64,000 nt of DNA from Phorcus lineatus (Eukaryota; Mollusca; Gastropoda; Trochida; Trochidae): contig OV121087.1 in assembly GCA_921293015.1 (NCBI GenBank), forward strand, positions 5,220,501-5,284,500. Reading direction: 5' to 3'. The notes under the pieces were generated by a model. The model searched no databases. It worked only from the letters and a program-made list of their open reading frames with translations, and was not told the origin of the DNA. This document shows, piece by piece, positions 51,905-63,469 of this stretch (position 1 is the first letter of the stretch; each line of letters begins with the position of its first letter). The translations under genes and the position numbers were made by a program.

Positions 51905-52391
51905 CACTGGCTCTGTAGCACATCCCGCTATCTATATTTATACATATAGTTTTTATCATATGAGCGGCCACATGATCACCAAATCATGCAAATAAGCTAA
52001 GGAATCTGTAAACAAGATTTGAATTTTCTAGGCCTTTTGTCGAATTAGATTCTTGTTTCCTCTATGACCTTTATAAAGGTAGTGGTCCTTTAAGCCCTTA
52101 TTATGGGTAACTGGGTCACCAAATCTATAAATCAGAATCCCAGTCTGCTGACTTTGTACACAAGGTTTCTGCAATCTAGGCATTTTGCTTCTGGAGAAGA
52201 AGATGAAAATATGTTTTAGAACGTGGTAAGAGATCGCTTGATCACAGAGTCTATAATTCAAACCTTCGTCAGTCAAAAAGTCAGTACACAGCCACAGATT
52301 CAGGAGATAAAGACGAAATCGTGAAAAGTTTACTGCCGAACTGATAAAAGGATAGACGGGCGGACGGACAGACGGACGGACGGACGGACGC
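51905..52391 (+). mobile_element. Pearl-like repeat element, degraded copy
   Basis: The left end 'ccactggctctgtagcacatc' resembles that of the element at 53119. The core (52030-52240, 'gggtaactgggtcaccaaatctataaatcagaatccc', 'ttctggagaagaagatgaaaat') is a diverged version of its 145-bp unit. It ends in a GGAC/GGGC microsatellite (52351-52391). The right terminal hairpin is missing. Confidence 0.65.
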
Positions 52392-53118
52392 TTTAAATGC
52401 TTAAAATAGTTAAGATATCAAAAGTTAATATCATATTTGCTATCAGACGTGTGTAATGATATTTCTCTTCTTAGGTTGTAATTATCTAATGACTTCTGAA
52501 TTAGTCGAAGGTTAAAGTGAACAATTGTAATGATTATTGACCTGAAGCTTATAATCATTCGTCTGCTTCATTTCCTTGAGTTCCTGGAGGAAATGTTGAA
52601 AATGATTGTTTTATTACATTCTCTTCGATTATATTGTATGGCTAGGAGCAAATGGACTATAATTTGTTTAAGGTTTGTGATGTTGGTCGTGATCATGTAT
52701 AGTATGAATCTGGTATCAATCAAAATAAAAAGCATTACTCCATAGTGATGTTTCACTGGGTTTTATGTATGTGCTTTTCGTTGTATTTCTTTATTCTGAT
52801 TTTCCGCCACGAACTAATGGAGACTATATCATTGTAAAAAAGAGACTACTTCATTGAGACTATTTCATCGTAAAGTGGGAAAGTGACATCGTCACTCGCG
52901 GCTGCGTTCAACAAAAACAATGAAATGGTATATTTATCATATACTCTTTACCATAAACATGCTTTAAATGCTGATTTCGGCGAAACTGTTGCACTGTAAA
53001 TGCGATAATAAAATGTTTCGACTGAAATGGAAAAAAATGGGAAATCTTTTTGGAAAAATATTCATGTTGAGAATATTGTTTACAAATGAGTAAATAAAAA
53101 ATAGTGCCATGGGCTCTG

Positions 53119-54091
53119 TAGCTCATCAGACTTTTGATAGAAATAGGTGTTGTGGTTTAGACCATGGGGTCATGGGCAGTGTAGGAAAGATAGCCTGTCC
53201 CAACGTCCGAGTTATTCACAATCAAATAAAAAAGGCCCATTGCCCATTTGGAACTAGGGAAAAAGATGAAATTAGGTTTTTTAGGTTTTGACCCCTGTGA
53301 CCCCATTTGGCGTCATGGGGTCACCAAACCTACAATTTAGAATCCCCGTTGGCCAAGGAGTCTACACACACCTTTTCAGCTCTCTGGACCTTTTGGAACT
53401 AGGGAAAAAGATTAAATTATTTTTTTTAGGATTTGACCCCTGTGACCCCATTTGGGGTCATGGGGTCACCAAACCTACAATTTAGAATCCCCGTTGGCCA
53501 AGGAGTCTACACACACCTTTTCAGCTCTCTAGACCTTTTGGAACTGGAGAAGAAGATGAAATTAGGTTTTTCAGGTTTTGACCCCTGTGACCCCATTTTG
53601 GGTCATGGGGTCACCAAACCTACAATTTAGAATCTCCAGTGCCCAAGGAGTCTACACACACCTATTCAGCTCTATGGACCTTTTGGAACTGGAGAAGAAG
53701 ATGAAAATAGGTTTTTCATGTTTTGACCCCTGTGACCTCATTTGGGGTCATGGGGTCACAAAGTCTACAATTTAGAATCTCCAGTGCCCAAGGAGTCTAC
53801 ACACAACTTTTCAGCTCTCTGGACCTTTTGGAACTGGAGAAGAAGATTAAAATAGATTTTTAAGGTTTTGACCCTTGTGACCCCATTTGGGGTCATGGGG
53901 TCACGAAATCTACAATTTAGAATCCCCATTTGCCAAGGAGTATGCACATAAAATTTCAGCTCTTTAGAGTCATTGGTTCTGGAGAAGTCGAAAAAGTGAA
54001 AAGTTTACGGATGGACGGATGGACGGATGGACGGACGCCGGACGCCTTGCCATGCCATAAGCCCATCGGGTCTTTCAGACCTGATGAGCTA
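53119..54091 (+). mobile_element. Pearl/Helentron-like non-autonomous element
   Basis: Terminal inverted pair TAGCTCATCAG (53119-53129) / CTGATGAGCTA (54081-54091). Inside are five tandem cores of exactly 145 bp, then a GGAT/GGAC microsatellite (54008-54045), then a terminal hairpin (54060-54091, 'agcccatcgggtc' pairing with 'gacctgatgagct'). This layout (core repeats, ACGG microsatellite, end hairpin) matches molluscan pearl/DINE-type elements thought to be mobilised by Helitron-like machinery. The open frames of 60-65 codons in each core repeat arise from the periodicity and are not genes. Confidence 0.8.
53290..53990 (+). repeat. 145-bp minisatellite, about 4.8 units
   Basis: Unit starts at 53290, 53435, 53580, 53725 and 53870 ('gacccctgtgacccc'). 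Each has TGACCCC-ATTT-GGGGTCA-TGGGGTCA, 'ctacaatttagaat', 'aaggagtctacacacac', 'tttcagctct' and 'ggaccttttggaact'. Spacing is constant at 145 bp; identity is about 90%. Confidence 0.95.
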
Positions 54092-54099
54092 AAAATGTA

Positions 54100-55790
54100 G
54101 CTTTGACTGGGGGAAATTTAGGCTCCTTTGATTTTAAGGATCGTCATTTTGAACGCGAACTAATAAGGTCAGTGAAGTTGCAATGACAGTCAGACATCTG
54201 GTTAAGTTTTTAACGATAAAATGCTTTATCATTGATAAACCAACAATCAATGATTTTAGGAAAACGTAACACTTCTTTAATCGTCAGTCCTAATCAACGT
54301 CTTGACTATCTAACGTTTTTTTAAAAATATTGCTTCATGATTTCAACTGTTTTCTCATTTGGTTTTGCAGTATTTCAGTGTCATTTGGTTTTTTTGTTTG
54401 CAAATGCTCATTTGATCCACTATCCTCTTTCACTGGAAACTCTATTGTAGATAGTACATTACATGTAATTAATTACCACTAAATCTGTCGAAAGAAGATC
54501 ATTCTGGTATGAATCAGAAATGAGCTATATCCATCAAACGTTATTATAACAGAAATACAAATAAAAGGTATATCTGTTTCAACTGTTGTTAAATAGGAAC
54601 GGATATATTTGACTGATTTCATGAAAGTCAGAAAGTGTCACTTCAGAGGTTATATTAACTCATCCAAAAGCCCTGGTGATATCATTTATCCTTAGCCAGG
54701 GGAATTCTACCTAGACAGATAGTGAGGTTGACATTAACGACATACTTAACATTGACACAGACATATCCTGAGGGTACACTTGTGATTGCCCTTATATATG
54801 CCCTTATTAAAAGATTCATCCATTGGCGCCTCCTGGTTTTAGAAATGCACTAAATGTTTTGTTTCATTATTTTGATGGCTTGATTTGAGACTTTATCCCT
54901 GTTTCTTCTTTTATAAACTAGACATTAAATTCAGCGATTCTTAAAACAAAATGAATATACAACATGAAAACATGACATGCCTGAATGTTTGCATACGTAA
55001 TGAGACATGCACTAAGTGCGTCAAATCTAATATCAATTTTAGTGAGCATAAAACATATAGAGGACGATGTGTCCTGGTTTTCTTTATGTAAATAAGAAAA
55101 CATTGTTAGATTTATGTCTTTTCCAATTTCATTTGACATAAAAACATTGGTTGATATCAAACGATCTTGACCTTATCTTGCAAATCAAAAAGTGCGTTGT
55201 GCTGACTCTACCGTTATCTATCATTTAAGTAACAGCAAAATCAGATTAAAGGATTAGTTTTATTGACATTTCTTACATTCAATAAAATTAAGACTGAAAT
55301 AAATGCAATAATCAATTTTGTCATTTCTGTTTAAATGGTTTCCTTATGATAAATAACGAAATTCTACATTTATATATATATTCAAACATCATGCCAACTA
55401 AACCTATTATAAGCATTATTTGAATAGAAAAATATGAAACCCTCATATCGTATATTAAGTACATTTTGTTAGTGTTGCGAGCAGTTCGCGTTGCAAAATT
55501 TAAGGGATTCTAAATAATCACTGATCACGCTTTATTACACATTTTCATCAACTTTCATCGATACATATTTTTAGAGGTTGATAACTTCAGCGTGTGGTCA
55601 TATATGCTAACACTTGTTCTCAATCAACCTGCTGAAGTAATTTTCCAAACATCGTTAACACAGAATTTGAATACGTTAGATAAATATTCAAGAGTCAGAA
55701 ATAGCTAATAGCATTAAGGGTAATCCTGCCAGCCCTTGTGTGGAATACCTGGATGGAAGAAACTTTTCTCAGAGGGTGTTAATACACATT
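54100..55790. other. Intergenic A+T-rich DNA, nothing recognised
   Basis: Short frames only (for example 54918-55160, minus). No repeat family was identified. Confidence 0.5.
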
Positions 55791-55799
55791 CATTACGGA

Positions 55800-56190
55800 G
55801 ATCAACCATGTTATGATTATGTATGAAACAAATATCAATTCTTGTAACCACAAGTTCGCTCACATGTGTATATTCAGGAGTTGATAACATCCACTTTAAT
55901 ATTAAATGCAAAATCTGAACTGATTTTGATTGATGGCTATTGGCTCCAGTGATCCATAAACACGCGAGACAAGAGAAGAAGTCTGTTGTTTTAAAAACAC
56001 CATTGATCTCCAAATGAAATGTGAAGTCCAATAATCAAGTACATTGTTTATGCAGTCAGCAGGACGAGTTCCAGGCATATCTAAAACAACAGAGATGAAG
56101 GTCGAATGGGCCATTCATCAACGTAACTAGATTATCCACTGCCACAGCTGCTGGGTAACAGCTCAATGGATATGATTTACATAGTTTATT
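55800..56190 (+). repeat. Block K, copy 1
   Basis: Aligns to 60440-60790: 'tctgttgttttaaaaacaccattgatctccaaatgaaat', 'aagtacattgtttatgcagt', 'gggccattcatcaacgtaact', 'gattatccact'. About 80% identical over 250 bp, direct orientation. Minus-strand frames of about 70 codons overlap, but the differences are almost all nonsynonymous and the frames part company after the QQT motif. Confidence 0.7.
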
Positions 56191-56399
56191 TTTCAGTAGA
56201 ATGAAAAAGCATGCTAACTTGTTAATACTGGGATAGGACCAAATATAGCTTCTTGGTTGGACATTCACAAAATGTGGTAGAAATTTAGATCATGTATATT
56301 TTAATGTTCGTTAACTGTCAGTTTGAATTTATTTATTAACGGCAACCTTATGTCGTACCACAAAAATATTAGTCCACCGGCCACGAGGGGTCCCCATGC

Positions 56400-56400
<1 letters not shown>

Positions 56401-56434
<34 letters not shown>
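56401..56434 (+). repeat. Pure (C)34 run
   Basis: Thirty-four consecutive C within the left arm of the inverted repeat. The right arm has only 'acctcccccat' at this point, so the run is a local expansion. It can form G-quadruplex / i-motif structures and is also prone to sequencing error. Confidence 0.95.
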
Positions 56435-56835
56435 ATAGAACCATAATCTTGGTATCTAAATGTATGTTTAGAAGGTCACTGAATCCATTGACAGACATTT
56501 CAGATAGCTACCATGAGTCATTTGTACGAAATTTTAGGATTCCGTTACAAAAACTCCTCATTCATGACTTCGATCAGTAACATTTCTGTTTCCTCATCTC
56601 TACAGTTAATGTATATAATTTTATTTTACATTATTTTCACTACGAGTAGAATTATGAGTACTTGCAACTCTTTTGTGTACTCATGTGTACTTATGACACA
56701 CAAATTAAGTGTCCAAAAGCATACCAAAGGACCTACCCTTATTCTACTATCATCGAAATACACCAACTCAACCTTTAAAAAACCTCACAATTTTGTATTT
56801 TGAATTCGTTGTTTTACTTCTAAATCATTGGGGAT

Positions 56836-57069
56836 TTATAGGGATAGATTTAAAGAGTACAAAGAAGATTCAACATATGTACTAATTCCGTCTTTACACA
56901 CATCACAGTCATGTAGTAAAGGAGTGCATTCTTGCAAGTTATTCATTTTCAATCTCCATATGACTGTTTGTTTCAGCTGCCTTTTGGACATCACCAATTT
57001 ATCAAAATCATAGTTTGAAGAGAGAGCATCATCATCAATAACATCACCATACAACACACACCACAACAA
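56836..57069 (-). CDS. Unrecognised 77-codon ORF inside the inverted-repeat element
   Basis: Product acidic and Leu/Asp-rich, with segments such as YDFDKLVMSKRQLKQTVIWR and CDVCKDGISTYVESSLYSL; protein-like composition. The upstream minus-strand sequence (57070-57420) has further protein-like pieces in broken frames (VYGGPGIQKMLIKFAVCN; VPMPDVPVANESHSVTLVDG), suggesting a decayed longer gene carried by the element. I do not recognise the family. No catalytic triad or zinc finger can be made out beyond a single C..C pair. Confidence 0.3.
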   Translation of the reverse strand: MLWCVLYGDVIDDDALSSNYDFDKLVMSKRQLKQTVIWRLKMNNLQECTPLLHDCDVCKDGISTYVESSLYSLNLSL

Positions 57070-58639
57070 TCATCATAAGCATTCTCAAAGCTGTCACGTT
57101 GCGGGGCCTTGATGTCGACCAACTCTCTAGGAAGAGCGCAATGTCTTTAGCTTCCCATCCACAAGTGTCACACTATGACTCTCATTAGCAACAGGAACAT
57201 CAGGCATTGGAACATGAGATGTCTTTCTTAAAGCCACTTGTTAATTGAAATGCATTGTATGATACTCTAGGCTTTTGATGGTATCATTATAGTGTCCATG
57301 TTACGTTGTTTGACTCATCTTCACAGCGATAGTCATTCAGTTGCAGACAGCAAACTTTATCAACATTTTTTGTATGCCAGGTCCACCATAGACAACAAAA
57401 ATTAAATCCTAGTAGGGCTTATATAAGTGATATATATAAGGAAGACAAAATTTTCTGCTTAACAACTTTATTTTAAATTTCACGTTCCTGAGTACACGAT
57501 TACTATATCAGGATATATGAATTTTTGGTACATATAACCATAACAAGTAATTATTAAACAATAGTGAGGAAAAATTATTAGCGAGATTAATCATATGAGA
57601 ATGTAATACAATATGTTACCGATCGAAGTCATGAATGAGGAGTTTTTGTAACGGAATCCTAAAATTTCGTACAAATGACTCATGGTAGCTATCTGAAATG
57701 GACACATTTCGTCACTGTTACCACTTAGATTTGCATAATAGACATGTCAAGGATTTCCAAAAAGTTTTCGTTTCGTTCTGCCATGGGGGAGGTGCATGGG
57801 GACCCCTCATGGCCGGTGGACTATATGAAAGTAAGTGTAGAGACGTATTGATTTGCTAGATGGTATAATCAACATAAATTCACCAAGTGAATATGTGCAA
57901 AGCTAGAATGTCAGAAAATTTCATGAAATTAATCATTTTATAATCTAAAAAGTCATTTGTTTGTGTAAAATCCTTTCCCGATGATCAATGAGATTACTTT
58001 GTGAAAGTCAAACAGTAATGATGCTAGTTGGACATTAGAAATAGCACTTAAGGACACTCCAGCCACACTACTGTAATAACGTGAATCTCAAGATATAATT
58101 TTAGATCTGTGAATGATCTAACTCCAAATATGTGAACACGTAGAAAGTTATGATTTATTTTGTTGCTTTATCGACGTTCCATGTTGATCACCATGAACTG
58201 AGATGAAATTGTTTGTCGTTTTTTTTAACCTGAGGTCTCTGTCATCTAGAGCTTTATTCTGTAATATTTTTGGACTCACCAGTTCCCTTTTGTTATTATG
58301 ACTTTTGTTTTTAATATCTTTGATAATGTAAGTCACATGGTGGGCCTGCTTTCACATACACGTATCAGTCAGGAGAACAGTCATATTGTGACTAAAATTA
58401 GGTACTCACTCGAATCTCCTTGAACTAAAGTATATAGATGGTGTTGCTGTTGTTGTTTTTCATTTCACATTAAACCATGTATTACTCATATGTCCAACTT
58501 TCAATAATATTAAGAACATTTACATACCGAGCTATTACTATAGACGTCCAGGTTTGTTTACATTTCAAAAACTTCTAAATAGTGACTCTAAAAATATGAC
58601 TTTCAATTTAGAAAATATTTGGATATTGTACTAATGCCA

Positions 58640-58758
58640 TTAAATTAATAAGTCCAATTATAGTATTTCTTTTTCGTGTGTTCTCTACCGTGCTGTAAAC
58701 TTTTGTTGTACTTTTGACTGATTGGTCTAATAAAGAATCTGTCTGTCTGTCTGTCTGA
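58640..58758 (+). mobile_element. Probable LINE 3' tail with (TCTG)n
   Basis: 'ttgactgattggtctaataaagaatctgtctgtctgtctgtctg': an AATAAAG signal directly followed by a five-unit TCTG microsatellite (58738-58758), the usual end of CR1/L2-like elements. No coding part was recognised upstream. Confidence 0.45.
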
Positions 58759-58780
58759 TAATCAAACTGATGTTGAAATT

Positions 58781-58972
58781 ATGACCTTAAGAGCTAAAGT
58801 TATAAGAGAAACGTTATTTATGGCTGGTACACTAAATATTATCATTAAGGGTATTGTTGATCATAATAAAACAGTCAACCTCTCAGAAGTCTTTGTAATG
58901 TTTGAGGATAGAGACACAAATATAAACGTAACCCTGGCCAACCCTGGCCATAAAATGTTCGCAACCGCATAA
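58781..58972 (+). CDS. Unrecognised 63-codon ORF
   Basis: ATG-started; the product begins MTLRAKVIRETLFMAGTLNI and ends LANPGHKMFATA. Composition is protein-like, with no signal peptide or domain. It starts 22 bp after the TCTG tail. A tandem 'accctggccaaccctggcc' lies near its end. A minus-strand frame (58861-59103) overlaps. It may be a fragment of a retroelement or an exon; undecided. Confidence 0.2.
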   Translation: MTLRAKVIRETLFMAGTLNIIIKGIVDHNKTVNLSEVFVMFEDRDTNINVTLANPGHKMFATA

Positions 58973-59335
58973 TCAGTTTGAATGTTCTGATTGCTAATAA
59001 GTACTCCATAGTCAGCAAAATGACTATTGTCAATTTCGCCCTTAGACTTTTCATGACAATGAATGAGAGAAGTCGTAGCCATCGGCCAGCATTGGTTGCC
59101 CATTAGCGAGACTCTTGGAAGACAAGAGCTGACGTGGTTATTTCCGAGACGATAATTGAAAAGAGAAATATATAAGAGGTTATTTGCTCCACGATTTTAT
59201 ATAGTATTCCCTGTAGCAATTATCTATGACGTCATCCAAAGTAACTTTCAGGTAACTTTTCCTTTTCCGTTATTACCGCCGATCTATCTATATTTGAATC
59301 ACAATCATTGTGTGGCTATATATGACCAATTACAG

Positions 59336-59448
59336 TTACAAGCTTTTTTATTTGGTGGTCATAAAATGTCAACCCATTCCATGAGTGAAGGCAAATCTTC
59401 TGCTAGCAATAAACATATCATTCCAAGAGAATATTACCCATTGACGAA
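59336..59448 (+). CDS. Possible isolated exon
   Basis: An acceptor-like 'tatatgaccaattacag' precedes 59336, and a donor GTAAAG starts at 59449 (ACGAA|GTAAAG, similar to the donor at 15094). The enclosed frame reads LQAFLFGGHKMSTHSMSEGK and continues with SSASNKHIIPREYYP. It sits just before the F3 block. No neighbouring exon was found; low confidence. Confidence 0.15.
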
Positions 59449-59514
59449 GTAAAGTAATAAATGGAAAATCGTCTTATTCTTATCTAGTTATTGTCACAAA
59501 ATGTGAAAGTCATC

Positions 59515-59710
59515 TGCATTCTTGTTGTTGAAAAGGTTATCGAGTATTATGCCAAAAAAGCTGGAACATGCCTTTTCTAATTTACTATCTGTATCAGAGA
59601 GACGGGATGTTACTGTATGACTGTCGGCTCGAATCAAATGACTCCTTTATTACACGGTGAAAATCCTGCAGATAAGGATGTTATATTCACGAAATCGATT
59701 CGAACTTAAC
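59515..59710 (+). repeat. First-exon relic F3
   Basis: 'ttgttgaaaaggttatcgag', 'gctggaacatgccttttctaatttactatctgt' and 'cctgcagataaggatg...cgaaatc' align to 13520-13700 and 30710-30890. TATA, ATG and donor are not preserved. Confidence 0.6.
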
Positions 59711-60439
59711 TATCCAGTTGGAGTTAATATTTAATAAGTTTGAAATAATGTTTATTTATTTACATTATGTAATCATCTTGACACATCTTTTTAGAAGGGG
59801 ACAAAGAAGAAAATGTAATGGTTGAAGTTTAGAGAAAATATATTGTTTGTGTTGAGAGCACAATAGGTTGTACTCATATGTGAATGAAGGTTAAATCTGT
59901 AATGTTTCAACATAATGAGATTACAAATCCATCAGCGGACAGGATTTATCTCAAAATCGGTCTGTTCATTCTCGCGTGCTTTGAAGACAACTGAATAGGG
60001 TTTAAAGATCTTATTCTCGCGTAAGATATTACTGGTTGACCTTTGATTTGCCTTCTCCGATTGCCTTAATCAGATAACGTCAAACAAACGTGAAGTCTTC
60101 AATTAATTTGGAATTTTCTCATCTTTACAAAATGCTGTATTCCTGTAAGACATACACATGTCGGAACTGCAAAGGAGTGCGAAAGTCTCAACAATGAAAA
60201 TTTAAAGTCCTCATAAGACCTTAGTTCTATACCCACAACGAAATTGTCTGTTGTCAATCCTCCATAATCCTTGTCGAATTGTTTATCAAAGGAAAATGAA
60301 TAATTGTAAAGAGCAATACACCATCAAAGAGAAACGTACATATTTGTATACAGAGACTATTTTCGTTAGGTTTAAAATTTTAAAATAAGGTTGTAAATGC
60401 ATTTGGTCTTCATAATCGACTAACATACACCGAATTCCA

Positions 60440-60790
60440 TTATTTCTCATATTGATTAGTAACCACAGGCAGAGTGAATAGATTTTTTCACAGATAAAAT
60501 GTACAGTTCATTCCAGAGTATCATCTATATTAATGTTAATTGTCAAATCTAAAATGGTTTTGTGTATTGATTTGTGACTCCAATGATCTTTATACACACA
60601 CGAGAAGAAAAACATGTCTGTTGTTTTAAAAATAGCATTGATCTCCAAATGAAATCTGAAGTATAATAATAAAGTACACTGTTTATGCAGTGAGCATGAC
60701 GAGTTGCACGCATATGAAAGAACAACACAGAGAGTGGGCCATTCATCAACCTAACTGGATTATCCACTTTTGCAATAGATTGAAATAGCG
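60440..60790 (+). repeat. Block K, copy 2
   Basis: Direct counterpart of 55800-56190, about 4.6 kb downstream. Confidence 0.7.
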
Positions 60791-60799
60791 TAGTAACCT

Positions 60800-62870
60800 A
60801 TTCTGCATTGATGTCTATCTTACAAAGATAGTTGGCTGTGAATTCACACTTTCAAAAGATACTCAAGTTTCACATGTTAATTACCTTTTAACAACATTTT
60901 TGTTGATACCATTTACCTCTCATTGTGGATATAAAAAAAGGTGTAGAGACTATCGATTGCTATACAGTTTAATGTACTTACATTCAAAATTTATGTGTAA
61001 ATTGCGTGAAACAAAATTGTCAATCATGAAATTACTTGTTTACGTAAACCTGTGAGCACTGTTTAATGGTTTAAGTTGTAGATTATTTAACAGTGTACAA
61101 AACCTTCCTTGCTGATAAGTGATAATACCTCATGAAAAGTTACAACGCTAATGACTCTAACGTGACACGTGATATACTTATCGTTATGTACATTTAACTC
61201 CGAAGTCGATATATTATTCTTTGATATAGATGAGGCTGAAATTGAAACTTATGCTGTTTGAAAGACAAGTTCAAAATTATGGTTTTTTGAGTATGTACCA
61301 TTTCGTACTTCTCATTATTTTTTAAAGACATTTAGGAAAACGTTATACGTCATAATGAGATGGGCATGTGGGATGTTGATTGTGGCTTCTTAGTAGGTCA
61401 TACTCAAATTTTTAAAAACCATAGATGATTGGTATGATTTTGTTATCATAATGTATTTAGAGAAATCAAAGAATGCATATTTTTGTATCTCTTTCATTGT
61501 GAGGAAGAAAAAATGTGGGGTATAAGTTTGATGAAGGGTCTTTGGCATTTGCAATTTTAAAAGCTACACTTGGTTCAATGACCAGTTTAAACCTTTATCC
61601 ACCTTCACTCATCATTTTAAATAATTTCCTAAACATCTTAAGTGGGTGAAATGAAAAAATCTTCTGTATTATGTTCAATTTATTGAAATTTAATAATCTG
61701 ACTGTTAGTATGATAGTAAATTTTAATTACGCAAAATGATACTACCTGTAGTACACTTATTTTTACTTTACTTACATGTACTTTCTTTACAGATTTGTAC
61801 TGCATCTTATTTTAAAGAAGCATATGTCATAGTTTATAATCGTTACTGTTTTATCATGTTATATATCTACAAGATTGCTTTAGGTTACCCACCATTAGTT
61901 TTATCGAACATATGTTTTTGTTCCAGCTGGAGGGTTTATTTTTGATAATACTGAAAGTGACATATTGGATTAAAGAAATTTGATAAATGACCCGATATTA
62001 AGGTTTTATGGCATTAAGGATGTCTCTCAAACTCATACACAATTAGTAAAATGTTTATCATATTATTTATTACACATTATATAATGTAAATATTGTTGAC
62101 CTTTCTAGGAATCAGGTTGTATGAACTGAAACATAAATCAAACTAAAGTGATATTTCCGTGCTAAAGAGATTTAGATTTGATCATTTCTTCTCATGAATG
62201 TACAGTTATCTGACTTTGAACATTTGTCATCTGCCATTTCTAAGTTTCCCTTTGCTTAGAATAAAGATTGATATGAAACCTTTATGTCACATGTAGTACC
62301 TCTGCGATACCAATGAATGCTTAACATGATTTTGATATCAAACAATACCTTACACTTTGTTTGCAGACTTCGATTAATTTTTCTCTATTCATGTCATTCA
62401 GCACGGACATCATTGAGGTAAATACAATTTTATAAGAGAACTGCAGAACGAAAAAGTATTTACAACAAGAGCGTCGGTGAAAATTCCTGAATTATTTGTC
62501 TTTCGTCTACATTAAAGTAGTCCAAAAATTGTCTGGGCATAATGCCTAAAGTAAAATAAAACACTAGGAATTGACACAAAGTGGTGAGGGTATCAGCAAG
62601 GGAATTAAAACCACTCGACGCCATATCGAAGATTAGAAACAGAAGACTGAATTGACATTTCTTGATAATTTTTTATTAGTTTTTATCATGGGTCTACATG
62701 TACGTTACCATTTGGTAATATGTGGGTTTAAAAAAGGACATTTTCTACATGTCAAAAGATAATAGTTTTAACCGCAAATTACAATTCTGAATAATCTTAA
62801 ATGAATCAATCGATGAAATGAATAAGTTGAACACTATTGCTAGTGGGAACACTTTGTCAAACTGAGAAAC
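60800..62870. other. Intergenic A+T-rich DNA, nothing recognised
   Basis: Short Tyr/Ile/Phe-rich frames only. Confidence 0.5.
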
Positions 62871-62879
62871 AAATGACCT

Positions 62880-63060
62880 CTTTTGTTTTTCTATGGGCGT
62901 TTTTATTCCATCATTACCAGAATCTGGTTTCCCAAGAGATTTGCTTGTGGTCAATGGTCATTTTCAAGTGGTCAGTCAAGTACCGTTTAACACACCCTGT
63001 ACCTGACTAATGGCTACAGGTAATCTTGAAGAACATGAAAGTGACAGTCGTCGCCTAAAC
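62880..63060 (+). repeat. Block E-prime, copy at the end of the window
   Basis: 'tttcccaagagatttgcttgtggtcaatggtcattttcaagtggtcagtcaagtacc' aligns with 16366-16420. 'ctgactaatggctacagg' corresponds to 'ctgaccgatggctatgat' at 9395. It follows F3 by 3.4 kb, as E-prime follows F1 by 2.9 kb. Confidence 0.6.
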
Positions 63061-63469
63061 AAATTGTAGGAAGAAATATATATGTCGTGGCAAAATGACT
63101 TGAAAGGTTTTCCTAAGTATAAAATGGCACCTGAAAAATACATCATTTGCCTCTTAAGGAAGATCACACTTTTTACTTGATAATTGACACGCTGAAGAAA
63201 TGGTTATCGAACATTTCGTCTGAGACTCTGAACACTCGTTCTCCTATTTGATATCCAGGAGTCAGGTTCGAAATCTCGCTACTTTTTCTCAAATCGAAAC
63301 TTCTACACTATTGAACTATTAGAAAGACATCCAGCATTGACGTATCATTACATCTAAGTAAAAACTAACATTTCCAGGATATAATTTCAAGTTATGATTG
63401 TATATTCATGAATTTGGCATCAAAAGTTTACTTGAAAGTGTGTAACTTTCCAAACGTTTAGGGGTGTAG

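Larger units (their letters stand above)
56372..57822. mobile_element. Foldback-like element with paired inverted arms
   Basis: Left arm 56372-56590, right arm 57613-57822. The outer 30 bp ('agtccaccggccacgagggg' and 'tccccatgca' at left) pair with one mismatch. A diverged middle of about 100 bp follows. The inner 85 bp ('tttcagatagctaccatgag', 'tcatttgtacgaaattttag', 'ctcattcatgacttcgatc') pair almost perfectly. The interior of about 1 kb has a minus-strand coding-like stretch (56836-57069). Arm structure suggests a DNA transposon or an inverted duplication; there is no transposase motif. Confidence 0.7.

Noticed and set aside
53109..53947. Series of 60-65 codon frames with nearly identical products
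   Set aside because: Caused by the 145-bp repeat period (145 is not a multiple of 3, so each frame ends in the next unit); not a repeat protein.
55902..56114. Block K minus frame as a conserved gene
   Set aside because: Base differences between copies nearly all change amino acids and the frames diverge after about 30 codons.
56301..56580. Pro-rich and Gly-rich frames through 56.4 kb
   Set aside because: Both are readings of the poly-C run on the two strands.
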